Source: Vreelandella glaciei (lineage in GTDB: Bacteria; Pseudomonadota; Gammaproteobacteria; Pseudomonadales; Halomonadaceae). From it: a stretch of 64,000 nt of DNA. The DNA lies in the NCBI RefSeq assembly GCF_013415125.1, contig NZ_JACCDE010000007.1, positions 85,652 through 149,651 of the forward strand, given 5' to 3'. The position numbers were made by a program, and so were the translations under genes. Of the stretch, positions 18,169 through 29,211 are shown piece by piece (the first letter of the stretch is position 1; each line of letters opens with the position of its first letter). The notes beneath the pieces were generated by a model that worked only from the letters and a program-made list of their open reading frames with translations, was not told where the DNA came from and ran no database searches.

Positions 18169-19200
18169 TTAATTTTTGTCCATTTGCAGCTCTTTAACGA
18201 CGATATCGCCATCAATGACGATGGGCTCATCGTCCAGGAAGAGCGAGCAGTTGCGCATGGGAATATCCAGATGGCAGGCAGTATCGTTAGACCCGCCCAG
18301 CTCGCTGTTCGGGCCGGTTGAGAACATCACGTTGCCATAGAAACTACGCGGCTCCATGCCCATGCCACCCGGGAACTCGCCCGGCACCATGCGGTGCCAT
18401 TTGGCATTAGGGTTCATGCCCCAGCCTACGTGGCTCATGCCCATGCCGCGCGGGTCGTTAAAGCTATCCATATAGGATTTCACTAGCTCCGCATCGAGCC
18501 CACCACGTATATCGGTAATCCAGCCCTTTTCAATGGTGTAGGTAATGGGTTCTCGAACATACATGTTTTGGGGAAGCAGAATATCGCCCGGCGCCACCAC
18601 AATGGTGCCATCAACGCCATCGTCATCACCGCCGGTAAACACAAAGCCAGAGGGCCAGTGATCCCAACGCCCCGGTTCGTCGGTACAGGCATACTCAGCA
18701 ACCGTCTCATACGTATTCAGTTGGTAGGTTACATCCGTGCCGTGGGGCGAGGTGATGCGCATCACTTTGGCTTTTTCCAGCAGCGCGGCGGCCAGCTCGA
18801 CCTTTTCTCTTAGTTCCTTGGTGGGCAACATTCTGGCCAGCAGTTCTGGCGGTTCAACCGCCGTCAGTATGCGCGTGCCCGCGGCTTGAATCGCCATTTG
18901 CTCGGGAGAGAACAGCAGGAAAATACAATCGATCAACATGTCGCAGTTTTTAAGCGCTTCCACCGCATCGGGCATGCTGGCAAGCCCCGTTGTTCCCACG
19001 GCCCAGCCACCGGTAGGTAACGGCGCGGGTAACCGCATGTGGTACATATTGGCGCCTAAACGCTGCCCCGCCGCCATAAAGGCATCCGCATAATCAAGGC
19101 GTTCGCTGCCCTGGGTCAGTACGACGAGTTTTTCGCCTTCATGTACGCCGGACATTTTTAGCTGATGGAGGCAAATTTCGGCAAAGCTTGCGTGATCCAT
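18169..19200 (-). CDS. nicX: 2,5-dihydroxypyridine 5,6-dioxygenase
   Basis: 343 residues from the ATG at 19200 (MDHASFAEICLHQLKMSGVHEGEKLVVLTQG), chosen for its AGGAG site; the frame extends to 19230 without one. The protein belongs to the NicX branch of the M29 aminopeptidase-like fold. The Fe(II) ligands expected for NicX are present: a His in MSHVGWGMNPNAKWH, and HLD in NDTACHLDIPM. The enzyme opens the 2,5-dihydroxypyridine ring to N-formylmaleamate, the step between NicC and NicD. It is the last gene of the minus-strand operon nicA, nicB-like, small membrane protein, SSS transporter, nicX. Confidence 0.9.
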   Translation of the reverse strand: MDHASFAEICLHQLKMSGVHEGEKLVVLTQGSERLDYADAFMAAGQRLGANMYHMRLPAPLPTGGWAVGTTGLASMPDAVEALKNCDMLIDCIFLLFSPEQMAIQAAGTRILTAVEPPELLARMLPTKELREKVELAAALLEKAKVMRITSPHGTDVTYQLNTYETVAEYACTDEPGRWDHWPSGFVFTGGDDDGVDGTIVVAPGDILLPQNMYVREPITYTIEKGWITDIRGGLDAELVKSYMDSFNDPRGMGMSHVGWGMNPNAKWHRMVPGEFPGGMGMEPRSFYGNVMFSTGPNSELGGSNDTACHLDIPMRNCSLFLDDEPIVIDGDIVVKELQMDKN

Positions 19201-19259
19201 AAAGTCTCCTAACTCCCCAGGCGAAAGCACAGCTGTAACGTACCGGGAAGTGTTAGCTG

Positions 19260-19298
19260 AGAGCGCTCGTGCTCGCCTTTGGGCACACCAAGCGCTCT
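19260..19298. promoter_or_regulatory. Hairpin between the SSS transporter gene and nicX
   Basis: The arms AGAGCGCT (19260-19267) and AGCGCTCT (19291-19298) are exact complements, with an inner GTGC/GCAC pair. There is no T-run. Between two co-directional genes this could be a processing or attenuation site that sets the level of nicX relative to the transporter. Confidence 0.45.
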
Positions 19299-19329
19299 AT
19301 GGTGTTATCGGGTCAAAGCTGAACGTCAA

Positions 19330-20838
19330 TTAGGCAGTCGCCTCTTTCGTCGCTTGATCGGTGGTAGTACTGCGCTTTTTGCTCAGCTCTTCAGAGATAG
19401 CCGCAAAGAAAGCATCCGTGGTGGCTTGATGAGGCTTGGTGGCTAAACTAACGCCAACAAACAGCACACTCGCGACTACAATGCCCCAAACGCCAGCGGG
19501 CAGACCCAGCAGTGAATTGCCAGTGGCATACATCAGCAGTACAAAGACGCTGGTGCCCACCACGCTTATCAGTGCACCGACGCCAGTACCGCGCTTCCAA
19601 TAGAAGGCACCGATAAGTGCGGGCACCATGGCTACCAGACCAGAGGAAGCAGCCACCGACAGCACCGCAATAAGGTCAAGCTGCAGCTCGGCAAAGGCCA
19701 GCGCCATCAGTGCAATCACCGGCACCACAAATTTGCCCACCAGCAGTTGGCGCTTTTCACTGACGTTCGGTTTTACGTTGGCATAGACGTCGCGGGAAAC
19801 CATGGACGCCAGGGTCAGCATGATCGAGTCGATAGTAGAGACGGCGGCCGCCATGATGCCGATCATCACGATCACCCCTAATACTGGCGGAACAAACTCC
19901 GAAGCCAGCAGCGTAGGCGTGGCTAAATCTGCGCGCTCAAGACTTGGGAAAGCGGCTAAGGCAGAGAAACCCCATAGCACAGAGACCATGGTGTAGATAA
20001 AACCAAACACCAGAAAGCCAATCAGCATGTGGCGCATGGAGCGCAGCGAAGAGGGCATAAACAGGCGTTGACTGACCTGCGGGTTGGAGATACTAAAGAA
20101 GAACCAGGGAATGGTGAGCCCCAGGAAAGTGACAAAGCTGAACAGGCCAGGGCCAGGCACCGTGAGTGACTGCGGATGTTCCGTTGCCAGCGTATCGAAT
20201 AGTGCGCCGAAACCACCCAAGCCCTGGATCACCAGGAAGGCCACCAGGGTTGAGGCAACAATCATCATGATGGCCTGGAGCGAGTCGGTCCACATCACCG
20301 AACGAATCCCAGCGATATAGGAGAAGAAGATGGCGATCACCGTGGCCAGCACCACCCCGGTAGTAAAGGTAATCGCGCCATCAGTAATCCCCTGCAACAG
20401 GTAACCGACACCCGCGAGCTGAACGGCCGAGTAGGGAATCAGGAAGATACAACTGGCAATCGAGACAGCCATGGCCACATGTTTGCTGTTGTAGCGGTGG
20501 CCGAGCATCTCACTGGGGGTTACAAAGCCAAACTTCTTGCCCACCGCCCAGAATTTAGGCCCGAAAACAGCCACCAGGGAAACACCGGCAAAATAGATAA
20601 TTTCAAAGCCTAGGGCGCCAACGCCGCCGGCATAGGTAAGACCTGCCAAACCCACCATCATAAATGCGCTATACGTCGTGGCACTGTAGCTCAGCGCGGA
20701 GACAAAGCCGTTCATTTGTCGGTTACCCAGGAAGTATCCCGACATACTTTCGGAAGGGCCTTGGCGCGACATAATCGCAATGCCAATAGCGATCAATAAG
20801 TAGATGGCAATAGACCACCAGATGAGTGACTCAGTCAT
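19330..20838 (-). CDS. Sodium:solute symporter (SSS family), probable nicotinate transporter
   Basis: 502 residues starting at the ATG at 20838 (MTESLIWWSIAIYLLIAIGIAIMSRQG), with GAGGAG before it. About 13 membrane helices. The SSS pattern GYFLGNRQMNGFVSALSYSATTYSAFMMVGLAGLTYAGGVGALGFE and the later SASSGLVAMVPALIGAFYWKRG place it near the pantothenate/proline symporters. Its start overlaps the end of the small membrane-protein gene by 8 bases. Lying inside the nic operon, it is the likely sodium-driven nicotinate importer; this replaces the MFS NicT and porin NicP of Pseudomonas putida, which are absent here. Substrate inferred from context. Confidence 0.85.
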   Translation of the reverse strand: MTESLIWWSIAIYLLIAIGIAIMSRQGPSESMSGYFLGNRQMNGFVSALSYSATTYSAFMMVGLAGLTYAGGVGALGFEIIYFAGVSLVAVFGPKFWAVGKKFGFVTPSEMLGHRYNSKHVAMAVSIASCIFLIPYSAVQLAGVGYLLQGITDGAITFTTGVVLATVIAIFFSYIAGIRSVMWTDSLQAIMMIVASTLVAFLVIQGLGGFGALFDTLATEHPQSLTVPGPGLFSFVTFLGLTIPWFFFSISNPQVSQRLFMPSSLRSMRHMLIGFLVFGFIYTMVSVLWGFSALAAFPSLERADLATPTLLASEFVPPVLGVIVMIGIMAAAVSTIDSIMLTLASMVSRDVYANVKPNVSEKRQLLVGKFVVPVIALMALAFAELQLDLIAVLSVAASSGLVAMVPALIGAFYWKRGTGVGALISVVGTSVFVLLMYATGNSLLGLPAGVWGIVVASVLFVGVSLATKPHQATTDAFFAAISEELSKKRSTTTDQATKEATA

Positions 20839-21019
20839 TGCTGTGCTCCTCAAAATCTTTAGTGATAAACACATTCAGCGCAATGATGGCCAACCCTGCC
20901 AACATCCAAAACAGGAAGCTGCCGTACCAGAGCGCGACCCCGCTCAAGAGGGTGTAAGGCACTAAATAGCTGAGTAAGACGACGGCCCATACTAGCCATA
21001 TCCATTTACTACGTTTCAT
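20831..21019 (-). CDS. Small two-helix membrane protein paired with the SSS transporter
   Basis: 62 residues (MKRSKWIWLVWAVVLLSYLVPYTLLSG...FITKDFEEHSND) with two membrane helices at about 6-27 and 33-53. It resembles the short DUF3311/YhdT-like proteins often encoded just before SSS symporters. It overlaps the symporter start by 8 bases and follows the heme-carrying nicB-like gene by 21 bases. A role in symporter assembly or stability is inferred only from this constant pairing. Confidence 0.75.
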   Translation of the reverse strand: MKRSKWIWLVWAVVLLSYLVPYTLLSGVALWYGSFLFWMLAGLAIIALNVFITKDFEEHSND

Positions 21020-21040
21020 AGTCCACCTCGTTTTATTACG

Positions 21041-24000
21041 TCAGGGAGTAGAGTGAGTGTTGTTGTGGTGAGGCTGGCGTAAATCGGCGATACGTTGTTT
21101 TACTTGTTGCCAAGGCGCTTTCTCTGAAGCAAAACGCGCTCGGAGATAGGTCGCCAAATCAGCGACCTGGGTATTACTAAAGCTGTCGGCAAAGCCTGGC
21201 ATGCTACCAATACCAGGAACGTGTTCGGCGTGAACACCGCCCAAAATTGACTGAATAACGTTATCGGGATGATCGCTGTGCAAATTGGTATTCAGCGCCA
21301 GATTAGTGCTCGCCCTCGAAAAGGTAGGAACACCAGAATCAACATGGCACGCCGCACAGGCGCCCTCGAATAGCCGCTCACCCGCCTCAGTCCCTGGTGA
21401 GCTCACCGCTGCGCTGGTCACGCGCTGCTCTGCCTCCACCACGGCCGCATCGCTATTACCCGTGGGTGCCTGCATCTGGGCGGCCACATAGTGAGCAATG
21501 GCCCGCACATCGTATTCAGGCAGCTCAGCCAGCCCCGCTACCACCGGGGCCATAGGGCCAGAGGCAACGCCGTGAAGCGCAGATTCACCGTAGCGCAGAT
21601 AGTCGTAAAGCGATGTTTCACTCCACGGGATGGGCGCACGCGACAGCGTATTAAGCGGTGGCGCTTCCCAACCATCTACAAAGGCACCGGCAAAGTACGC
21701 CTCGCCGATTTTCTCAGCGCCCATGGCATTGCGGGGACTATGGCAAGCGCTGCAGTGGCCTAACCCTTCGGCAAGGTAGGCTCCCCGGTTATACAGTTCG
21801 CTTTGCATGGGGTCAGGTTGGAAAGGGGTTGCATCGTGATAAAGCGTATTCCAGCCTGCCATTAAGCTGCGCACGCTGAAGGGGAAAGTGAGCGCATTGG
21901 CGTTTTTTTCAGTCGACTCGGGGGGCTGAGCCATTAAGTAGGCGTAAAGCGCCTGTAAATCGGCATCACTGGTCTTGGCAAATGCCGTATAGGGGAAAGC
22001 AGGGTAAAGGTGGCTGCCATCACGGCTAATGCCGTGGCGCATGGCGCGCTCAAAGGCTGCGTAAGACCACTGACCAATCCCCGTCGCCTCATCCGGCGTA
22101 ATGTTCGTGCTGTAGAGCGTCCCGAAAGGTGTCTCAAACCCACGCCCACCGGCATTGGTCACGCCACCTTCTGTGGTATGACACGCCGCGCAGTCGCCTG
22201 CAGCCGCAACGAGTCGCCCACGCTCAATGGTCTCGGCGGAATAGAGGTTGGCGGCTGGTCTGGAAATCGGTGCAATGGCCCCTTTCCACGGCCACGCCAC
22301 GGCCGCAGTGCCCGCAATGGTGGTAAACGCTGCAGCGGCTAACCAGCGCCGGTTCATTGACCGCGGCGGTTTCAATTTAGATGGGCGCCCTGCCTCCTCG
22401 GTGGACGAAGCTTCGAGTGCCTGGCGCACACGCTTGGCGGTAAACGGTGGTTGGCGAAAACGCAGGCCAGTGGCATCAAAAAGCGCATTGGCTATTACCG
22501 CAACACCCGGCGATAGCTCCGCCCCGGTTAATACGTCTTCACCGACGGTTTCATTAATGCCTTTATCAACAGGGCTTGGCGCAGAAGCGGTCGTTGGCAA
22601 TACGGCGGAATATTCACGCTCAGTTAGCGCACGACTGCCGTCACCCCACTCGTCGAAACTGGGCGCCTGCCCCAAAAGGGGGCGCGCTTCACCCAATACC
22701 CGGGCCTGTAGCGTTTGCTGAAGGCGATCAGTATCCACATCAGGGCCAGCGTCCTGCCCCACCACCAAGCGGGTAAGCTGAACATCGCCGGTAACACGAT
22801 TGACCTCCACATCGGCAATCCAGGCAGAGCGCACTCCCGATTCCACGCGCTGATTCCGATCGGGCAACTGAGAGTAGGCAAAGCCCCGCCCGCGCAGTAG
22901 ATCCTGGGGTAAAGAGTTTACTGATGGATTGAACGCCCGTTGCCACTCGGCCCGTTTAGCCACGGACTCAATCAGCTCAATACCACGCGCATCTTCAAGA
23001 TGTCGAAGCCGCAGCGCGACAGGGTCTTGGTCACTCTCGCGGGCAACCTCATCTAAAAAAGATTCCCGAGCAAACGTCTGCTGTATACCCATCAAGGTGG
23101 AATTGGTGGAAAGCGAGTCTGGCTGGGAGCGTGCGGCAAGGTATTGGTCGCGAAATACATAGGGCGAGAACGGCGTTGTGTCTTGCTCGCCGGCGGTGGC
23201 CTCAGCGCTAGACGTTGTTATCGCGGCCCTACCACTTAACAACAACCCTACGGCAGCCACCTCACCAGTGAGATTGGCCTGCTGATAGTGATAACGGGCT
23301 ATCTCACCACTACTGGCAATATCCGCGTTTAGGCTAATTCGCTGCGCTTGGCCCAATGCCTGAACATCCTTGGCGTAGCGGGCATCGAGCCAAACGGCTA
23401 CCGGGCCGCCCACCGCCCGCGACATCAACGCCGCATCCACGGCGGCATCGTCACCGCAATGGCGACCCAGCCCTGAGGCCTGACTTGATGCGTGCTTACC
23501 ATCAACTCTATAAAGCTCAATCTGGCTAATATCCAGCGCGTTTAACCGGCTTAGATCCTGTTTAAGCGCCGCTGGGGTGACGGTTTGCCCCCACACACTC
23601 AATTGTTGGTCGCCACAATCGGCAATTACCCAGCTGGGGTGACTGCCCCAGCGCATGCGACTCGGCCAGCCATACGCATGGTTCGAATGCATGTATGACT
23701 GGCTAGGCACAAGAGGTGAATCAGAGGGCGCTTGATCGCTTTCAGGCGCTTTTTCGGGCGTCTGGTGAACGGCCTGCCACTCAACCTTCAGCTGTTTAGC
23801 GGCATCGGTCGCCAAGGCCAAACTATCGGCAACCACCCCCACAAAATCCCCTTCCACCACGACTTCAATAGATCCAGATAGTGAGGCAATGCGGCTGCTA
23901 TCGACGCCCACTAAGCGATCACTCTCAAAACGCTCACCATTCCACCGGTAGTAAGGTGGACGCACGACGACACCAAAACGTGCCTGCGCTAGCAGCGCGG

Positions 24001-24049
24001 GGATGCCGGCCTGTTTTTGCTGGCCATGGAGCATCGACCCTTCACTCAT
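21041..24049 (-). CDS. nicB: NicB-like nicotinate dehydrogenase subunit: truncated molybdopterin module plus tri-heme cytochrome c
   Basis: 1002 residues from the ATG at 24049, which has a perfect AGGAGG six bases upstream and overlaps the nicA stop by 8 bases. Residues 1-560 match the NicB molybdenum module only from its HGRVIRPP-like strand onward, so about 200 N-terminal residues (including the DLGTG..TALAQIVAEEL and QGPTIAS segments of the other copy at 29212) are missing. Several further motifs are eroded: TQNPHSLR becomes QTVTPAALK, and TREQEHTW becomes DARYAKDV. A membrane segment (about 568-590) leads to three c-type heme sites, CAACH (about 618), CSACH (about 764) and CAACH (about 897). 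It probably passes electrons from the hydroxylase to the respiratory chain and may not bind Mo itself. Confidence 0.85.
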   Translation of the reverse strand: MSEGSMLHGQQKQAGIPALLAQARFGVVVRPPYYRWNGERFESDRLVGVDSSRIASLSGSIEVVVEGDFVGVVADSLALATDAAKQLKVEWQAVHQTPEKAPESDQAPSDSPLVPSQSYMHSNHAYGWPSRMRWGSHPSWVIADCGDQQLSVWGQTVTPAALKQDLSRLNALDISQIELYRVDGKHASSQASGLGRHCGDDAAVDAALMSRAVGGPVAVWLDARYAKDVQALGQAQRISLNADIASSGEIARYHYQQANLTGEVAAVGLLLSGRAAITTSSAEATAGEQDTTPFSPYVFRDQYLAARSQPDSLSTNSTLMGIQQTFARESFLDEVARESDQDPVALRLRHLEDARGIELIESVAKRAEWQRAFNPSVNSLPQDLLRGRGFAYSQLPDRNQRVESGVRSAWIADVEVNRVTGDVQLTRLVVGQDAGPDVDTDRLQQTLQARVLGEARPLLGQAPSFDEWGDGSRALTEREYSAVLPTTASAPSPVDKGINETVGEDVLTGAELSPGVAVIANALFDATGLRFRQPPFTAKRVRQALEASSTEEAGRPSKLKPPRSMNRRWLAAAAFTTIAGTAAVAWPWKGAIAPISRPAANLYSAETIERGRLVAAAGDCAACHTTEGGVTNAGGRGFETPFGTLYSTNITPDEATGIGQWSYAAFERAMRHGISRDGSHLYPAFPYTAFAKTSDADLQALYAYLMAQPPESTEKNANALTFPFSVRSLMAGWNTLYHDATPFQPDPMQSELYNRGAYLAEGLGHCSACHSPRNAMGAEKIGEAYFAGAFVDGWEAPPLNTLSRAPIPWSETSLYDYLRYGESALHGVASGPMAPVVAGLAELPEYDVRAIAHYVAAQMQAPTGNSDAAVVEAEQRVTSAAVSSPGTEAGERLFEGACAACHVDSGVPTFSRASTNLALNTNLHSDHPDNVIQSILGGVHAEHVPGIGSMPGFADSFSNTQVADLATYLRARFASEKAPWQQVKQRIADLRQPHHNNTHSTP

Positions 24050-24530
24050 GAGAAGCCTCCTGCAACGCGGCCGCGTTAATGACCACGGCACGCTCCGCTG
24101 CATGGAGAATTTCAACATGGGTGCCACATCGGCAGAGGTTATGCTCTAAAGCGGTGCGAATCTGCTGCGCAGAGGGTTGGGTATTATGATTTAGCAGCGC
24201 ACGAACAGTGATGATCATACCGTTCAAACAGTAGCCACACTGGGCTGCCTGAGCATCGATAAAGGCCTGTTGTACAGGGTCAAGCTCACCGCCCTGGGAA
24301 AGACCATCAAGGGTGGTGACCTCATGACCAACGGCAGCAGACACGGGCAGCACGCAGGTGCGTGCTGCCATGCCATCAATCAATACGCTGCATGCCCCAC
24401 ACTCACCCAAACCACAGCCATACTTGGGCCCATTGAGCGCCAGGTCGTTACGCAACACATTGAGCAATGGTGTCTGCGGCGGCACGGCCAGCTCATGTTC
24501 TTGCCCATTGATAGTTAGCTTTAGCGTCAT
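24042..24530 (-). CDS. nicA: Nicotinate dehydrogenase small subunit, 2x[2Fe-2S]
   Basis: 162 residues with the two iron-sulfur domains of xanthine-dehydrogenase small subunits: plant-type CGLGECGACSVLIDG...C (residues about 38-60) and the second cluster CGYCLNGMI...NLCRCGTH. It accepts electrons from the Mo subunit during hydroxylation of nicotinate to 6-hydroxynicotinate. It is the first gene of the minus-strand nic operon and overlaps the nicB-like gene by 8 bases. The ATG at 24530 begins the family-typical MTLKLTINGQEHEL, though its ribosome site is weak. Confidence 0.92.
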   Translation of the reverse strand: MTLKLTINGQEHELAVPPQTPLLNVLRNDLALNGPKYGCGLGECGACSVLIDGMAARTCVLPVSAAVGHEVTTLDGLSQGGELDPVQQAFIDAQAAQCGYCLNGMIITVRALLNHNTQPSAQQIRTALEHNLCRCGTHVEILHAAERAVVINAAALQEASHE

Positions 24531-24726
24531 AGGGGATCATCATCGTTATTGTTAAGCCCGCACTCTTGCTCTGGATAGGGCTTGGATATGACTTAGATGT
24601 TACTAATAAATGCTGCCTGCCAAACACACTTCGTAGCACCTTAAACCCGCCTATTTTCATCTACCTTTCACAGGCGGCCAATCGACTTGCACCAGCTAAG
24701 TGCAGAGCTAATATCCATCGAGCATT

Positions 24727-24744
24727 AAAGGTGCATACGCTATA
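24727..24744. promoter_or_regulatory. nic operator-like site 1 (AAAGGTGCATACGCTATA)
   Basis: One of four related 18-base sites in the nic cluster with core GGYGYAYACGYT. It lies about 200 bases before nicA on the minus strand, downstream of the proposed nicA -10. Probably bound by the MarR-type regulator NicR (inferred). Confidence 0.55.
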
Positions 24745-24756
24745 AAAATAAGCCTA

Positions 24757-24791
24757 ATAAACGTATAGCACTCTATGGAGGCGTTTTTCAA
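24757..24791 (-). promoter_or_regulatory. nicA promoter with operator-like site 2
   Basis: On the minus strand TTGAAA (24786-24791) is followed after 18 bases by TATACG (24762-24767), a fair sigma-70 promoter reading toward nicA. The operator-like site AGAGTGCTATACGTTTAT (24757-24774 on the complement) covers this -10, so a bound repressor would block it. Confidence 0.6.
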
Positions 24792-24910
24792 GTTTTTGCA
24801 TAAAACCAAAAAAACGACTATAAATCCATTAAATTCATATATTTATTTAAAAATACCGCTCTGTTATTCGTTAAAAAATAATTTCGAAACTAATTCTTGA
24901 CCAAAAAATA

Positions 24911-24928
24911 AATGGTGTATACGTTGTT
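24911..24928. promoter_or_regulatory. nic operator-like site 3 (AATGGTGTATACGTTGTT), nicC promoter
   Basis: This site shares the GGTGYATACGYT core and covers the likely nicC -10 (TATACG at 24918-24923, with TTGACC 15 bases upstream). It lies 67 bases before the nicC ATG. Confidence 0.6.
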
Positions 24929-24934
24929 TTATAG

Positions 24935-26970
<2,036 letters not shown>

Positions 26971-26985
26971 GAGAGGCCAAATACC

Positions 26986-27762
26986 ATGACCAGCAACTAT
27001 ATAAAGAACGAGATCAAAAGCTACCGTATCGGCCAGATCGTCCCCAGCTCCAATATCACCATGGAGACCGAAATACCCGCCATGCTTACGGCGCGGCAGT
27101 TAATCCGCCCGGAGCGCTTTACCTTCCACTCCAGCCGCATGCGCATGAAGAACGTCAGCAAGGACGAGCTGGCTGCCATGGATGCAGAGTCGGATCGCTG
27201 CGCCCTGGAGCTTTCTGATGCGGCAGTGGATGTGATGGGGTATGCCTGCCTGGTTGCCATTATGGCGATGGGGCCCGGCTACCACCGAGAGTCGCAAAAG
27301 CGTCTGCGCAGCCGCACCGAAGAGAACGGCTGCGACACGCCGGTGGTCACCAGCGCCGGAGCTCTGGTTGATGCCCTGGGTGTGATGAAAGCCAAGCGCG
27401 TGGTGGTGGTGGCACCCTACATGAAGCCGCTGACCGAAATGGTGGTCGACTACATCCGCCAGGAAGGGATCGATGTGCTCGACTACCGCGCGCTTGAGAT
27501 TCCTAATAACCTGGATGTCGCTCGCCACGATCCGGCCAATCTTCCCGAGATCGTCGCCAGTCTCGATTTAAGTAACGTGGACGCTATCGTCTTGTCAGCC
27601 TGTGTACAAATGCCATCGCTGCCGGCCGTCGCCAAGGTCGAAGCCCTGACCGGGAAGCCGGTAGTTACCGCAGCTATCGCGACCACCTATGCCATGCTCA
27701 AGGCACTCGACCTGGAGCCCATCGTACCGGGCGCGGGCGCCCTCTTGTCAGGGGCTTACTAA
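26986..27762 (+). CDS. nicE: Maleate cis-trans isomerase
   Basis: 258 residues of the Asp/Glu racemase superfamily. The two catalytic cysteines sit in YACLVAIMAMGPGY (about residue 86) and VLSACVQMPSLP (about 204). It turns maleate to fumarate, the last step before the TCA cycle. The gene follows nicD by 15 bases. It precedes nicF although it acts after it. Confidence 0.93.
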   Translation: MTSNYIKNEIKSYRIGQIVPSSNITMETEIPAMLTARQLIRPERFTFHSSRMRMKNVSKDELAAMDAESDRCALELSDAAVDVMGYACLVAIMAMGPGYHRESQKRLRSRTEENGCDTPVVTSAGALVDALGVMKAKRVVVVAPYMKPLTEMVVDYIRQEGIDVLDYRALEIPNNLDVARHDPANLPEIVASLDLSNVDAIVLSACVQMPSLPAVAKVEALTGKPVVTAAIATTYAMLKALDLEPIVPGAGALLSGAY

Positions 27763-27812
27763 CAAGATCCGGTACTTATTAACGATATAGAGTGCTGATT
27801 AAGGAGACGACC

Positions 27813-28478
27813 ATGTCGCCACACACGACTGATAACAGCGATGGCGTTAGCGATAACACTGCCACGGACAACTACCGAGGCGTGTGGGATGGACGCATCG
27901 GTTTTGGCAAAAGGCCCGCGCTGCTGGTGGTTGATTTTATGCAAGGCTACACCACGCCGGGTTCGCCGCTATTTGCCCAGGGCGTGGTGGATGCGGTGGC
28001 CAATATGCCGCCGCTACTCAATACCGCACGGCGCACTGGCACGCCTGTTATCCACACCAACATCCTTTATCACGCCCCGGATCAAATCGATGGCGGCATT
28101 TGGGTCAAGAAGGCGCCGGTCATGCGGGCGATGGTGGCGGGCAACCCTTACGCCGAGTTCTGCCCCGAGGTGGCCCCCCGTGAAGATGAGCTGGTAATGA
28201 CCAAGCAGTATGCCAGCGCGTTCTTTGGCACCTCGCTCGCCTCCACGCTGGTCACCATGGGTATCGATACGCTGATCATCACCGGCTGCTCCACCAGCGG
28301 CTGCATTCGCGCCACCGCCGTTGACGGAGTACAGCACGGCTTTCGGGTGATGGTGGTACGTGATTGCGTGGGCGATCGCCACCCCGCGCCCCATGAAGCC
28401 AACCTGTTTGATATCGATAGCAAATATGGCGATGTGATTGGACTGGATGAAACACTGGGATACTTAATGAAGCGTTAG
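27813..28478 (+). CDS. nicF: Maleamate amidohydrolase (isochorismatase family)
   Basis: 221 residues from the ATG at 27813, which has TAAGGAG upstream; the GTG at 27792 is less likely. The catalytic triad of the cysteine-hydrolase fold is visible: Asp in ALLVVDFMQGYT, Lys in ELVMTKQYASAFFGT, and Cys in LIITGCSTSGCIRATAVD. It releases ammonia from maleamate to give maleate for NicE. It is the last gene of the plus operon, converging on nicR; a weak GCGGAC/GTCCGC hairpin follows at 28502-28531. Confidence 0.93.
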   Translation: MSPHTTDNSDGVSDNTATDNYRGVWDGRIGFGKRPALLVVDFMQGYTTPGSPLFAQGVVDAVANMPPLLNTARRTGTPVIHTNILYHAPDQIDGGIWVKKAPVMRAMVAGNPYAEFCPEVAPREDELVMTKQYASAFFGTSLASTLVTMGIDTLIITGCSTSGCIRATAVDGVQHGFRVMVVRDCVGDRHPAPHEANLFDIDSKYGDVIGLDETLGYLMKR

Positions 28479-28522
28479 GAGTACCCGAAAGCGCAGGTGA
28501 AGCGGACGTCTCTGTTGAGTCA

Positions 28523-29002
28523 TCAGTCCGCGTTCATTTTTTCCAGCAGATGCATTAAGGCAACCCGCTCTGCCGGGTTGAGATTTTTCATGGTCTGATC
28601 GCTAATTTGCTTGGCACTTGGCACCATAGCCTCGACTAATGTCTCCCCGGCCTCAGTGATCACGACCATGACTTTGCGCTGATCATTGGGGTCGGTGGTT
28701 AGCGAGATCCACCCCCGCGCTTTAAGACGTTTAATGACGCCACGGATAGTGGCTGGATCAATCGCCGTAGCGTTGACGATATCGGTTAACGAGCTGGGCC
28801 CGCGCTCCATCACCGTGCACAGCGTGACAAACTGAATGGCCGTGAGCTGTTTATCGCTGCTGTAGCGCTGAAAAATAGCCGTATGCCGCTGGTAAGCTTT
28901 ACGCAGTAGATGGCCTACTTGCTCAGAAAAATCATACCCCTGCTCTGAAGGCGTGGGGTGCTCACCGGAAGACGAGTGTTTGAGCGCACTATCCGTTGTC
29001 AT
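28523..29002 (-). CDS. nicR: MarR-family regulator of nicotinate degradation
   Basis: 159 residues. The winged helix-turn-helix spans about residues 50-125, with LTDIVNATAIDPATIRGVIKRLKARGWISLTTDPNDQRKVMVVITEAGE, the typical MarR wing. In Pseudomonas putida NicR represses nic operons and responds to 6-hydroxynicotinate. Here the gene is divergent from the second nicB-like gene and convergent with nicF. The operator-like site at 29114-29131 lies in its upstream region, so autoregulation is likely. The symbol rests on family plus context. Confidence 0.85.
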   Translation of the reverse strand: MTTDSALKHSSSGEHPTPSEQGYDFSEQVGHLLRKAYQRHTAIFQRYSSDKQLTAIQFVTLCTVMERGPSSLTDIVNATAIDPATIRGVIKRLKARGWISLTTDPNDQRKVMVVITEAGETLVEAMVPSAKQISDQTMKNLNPAERVALMHLLEKMNAD

Positions 29003-29113
29003 TCCATATCCTTAATCTATTAGCGACGACGTGTATCGAGTATGGCACTGGTTAACAAAATGATGCATCAACGCTTTAAATACTGCTTGCGCTGGATCAA
29101 TTCATCATGCTTT

Positions 29114-29133
29114 TATGGCGTACACGCTATAAT
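29114..29133 (+). promoter_or_regulatory. nic operator-like site 4 over a consensus -10
   Basis: TATGGCGTACACGCTATA (29114-29131) is the most symmetric of the four nic sites: TATgGCGT-AC-ACGCtATA pairs at 7 of 8 positions per arm. It overlaps a perfect TATAAT (29128-29133) reading toward the Mo-subunit gene. No good -35 is visible. It also faces nicR on the other strand. Confidence 0.65.
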
Positions 29134-29211
29134 TTTACCTTAGTTATCGCTCTTTCATCACCTAAAATTCATCCGCACTGATCATCGTAAACGCGAGCGT
29201 GGGAGGCAGAC

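Noticed and set aside
28502..28531. Terminator for nicF (GCGGAC...GTCCGC)
   Set aside because: The stem has only 6 pairs with an 18-base loop and reaches into the nicR coding end, so it is too weak to list as a feature.
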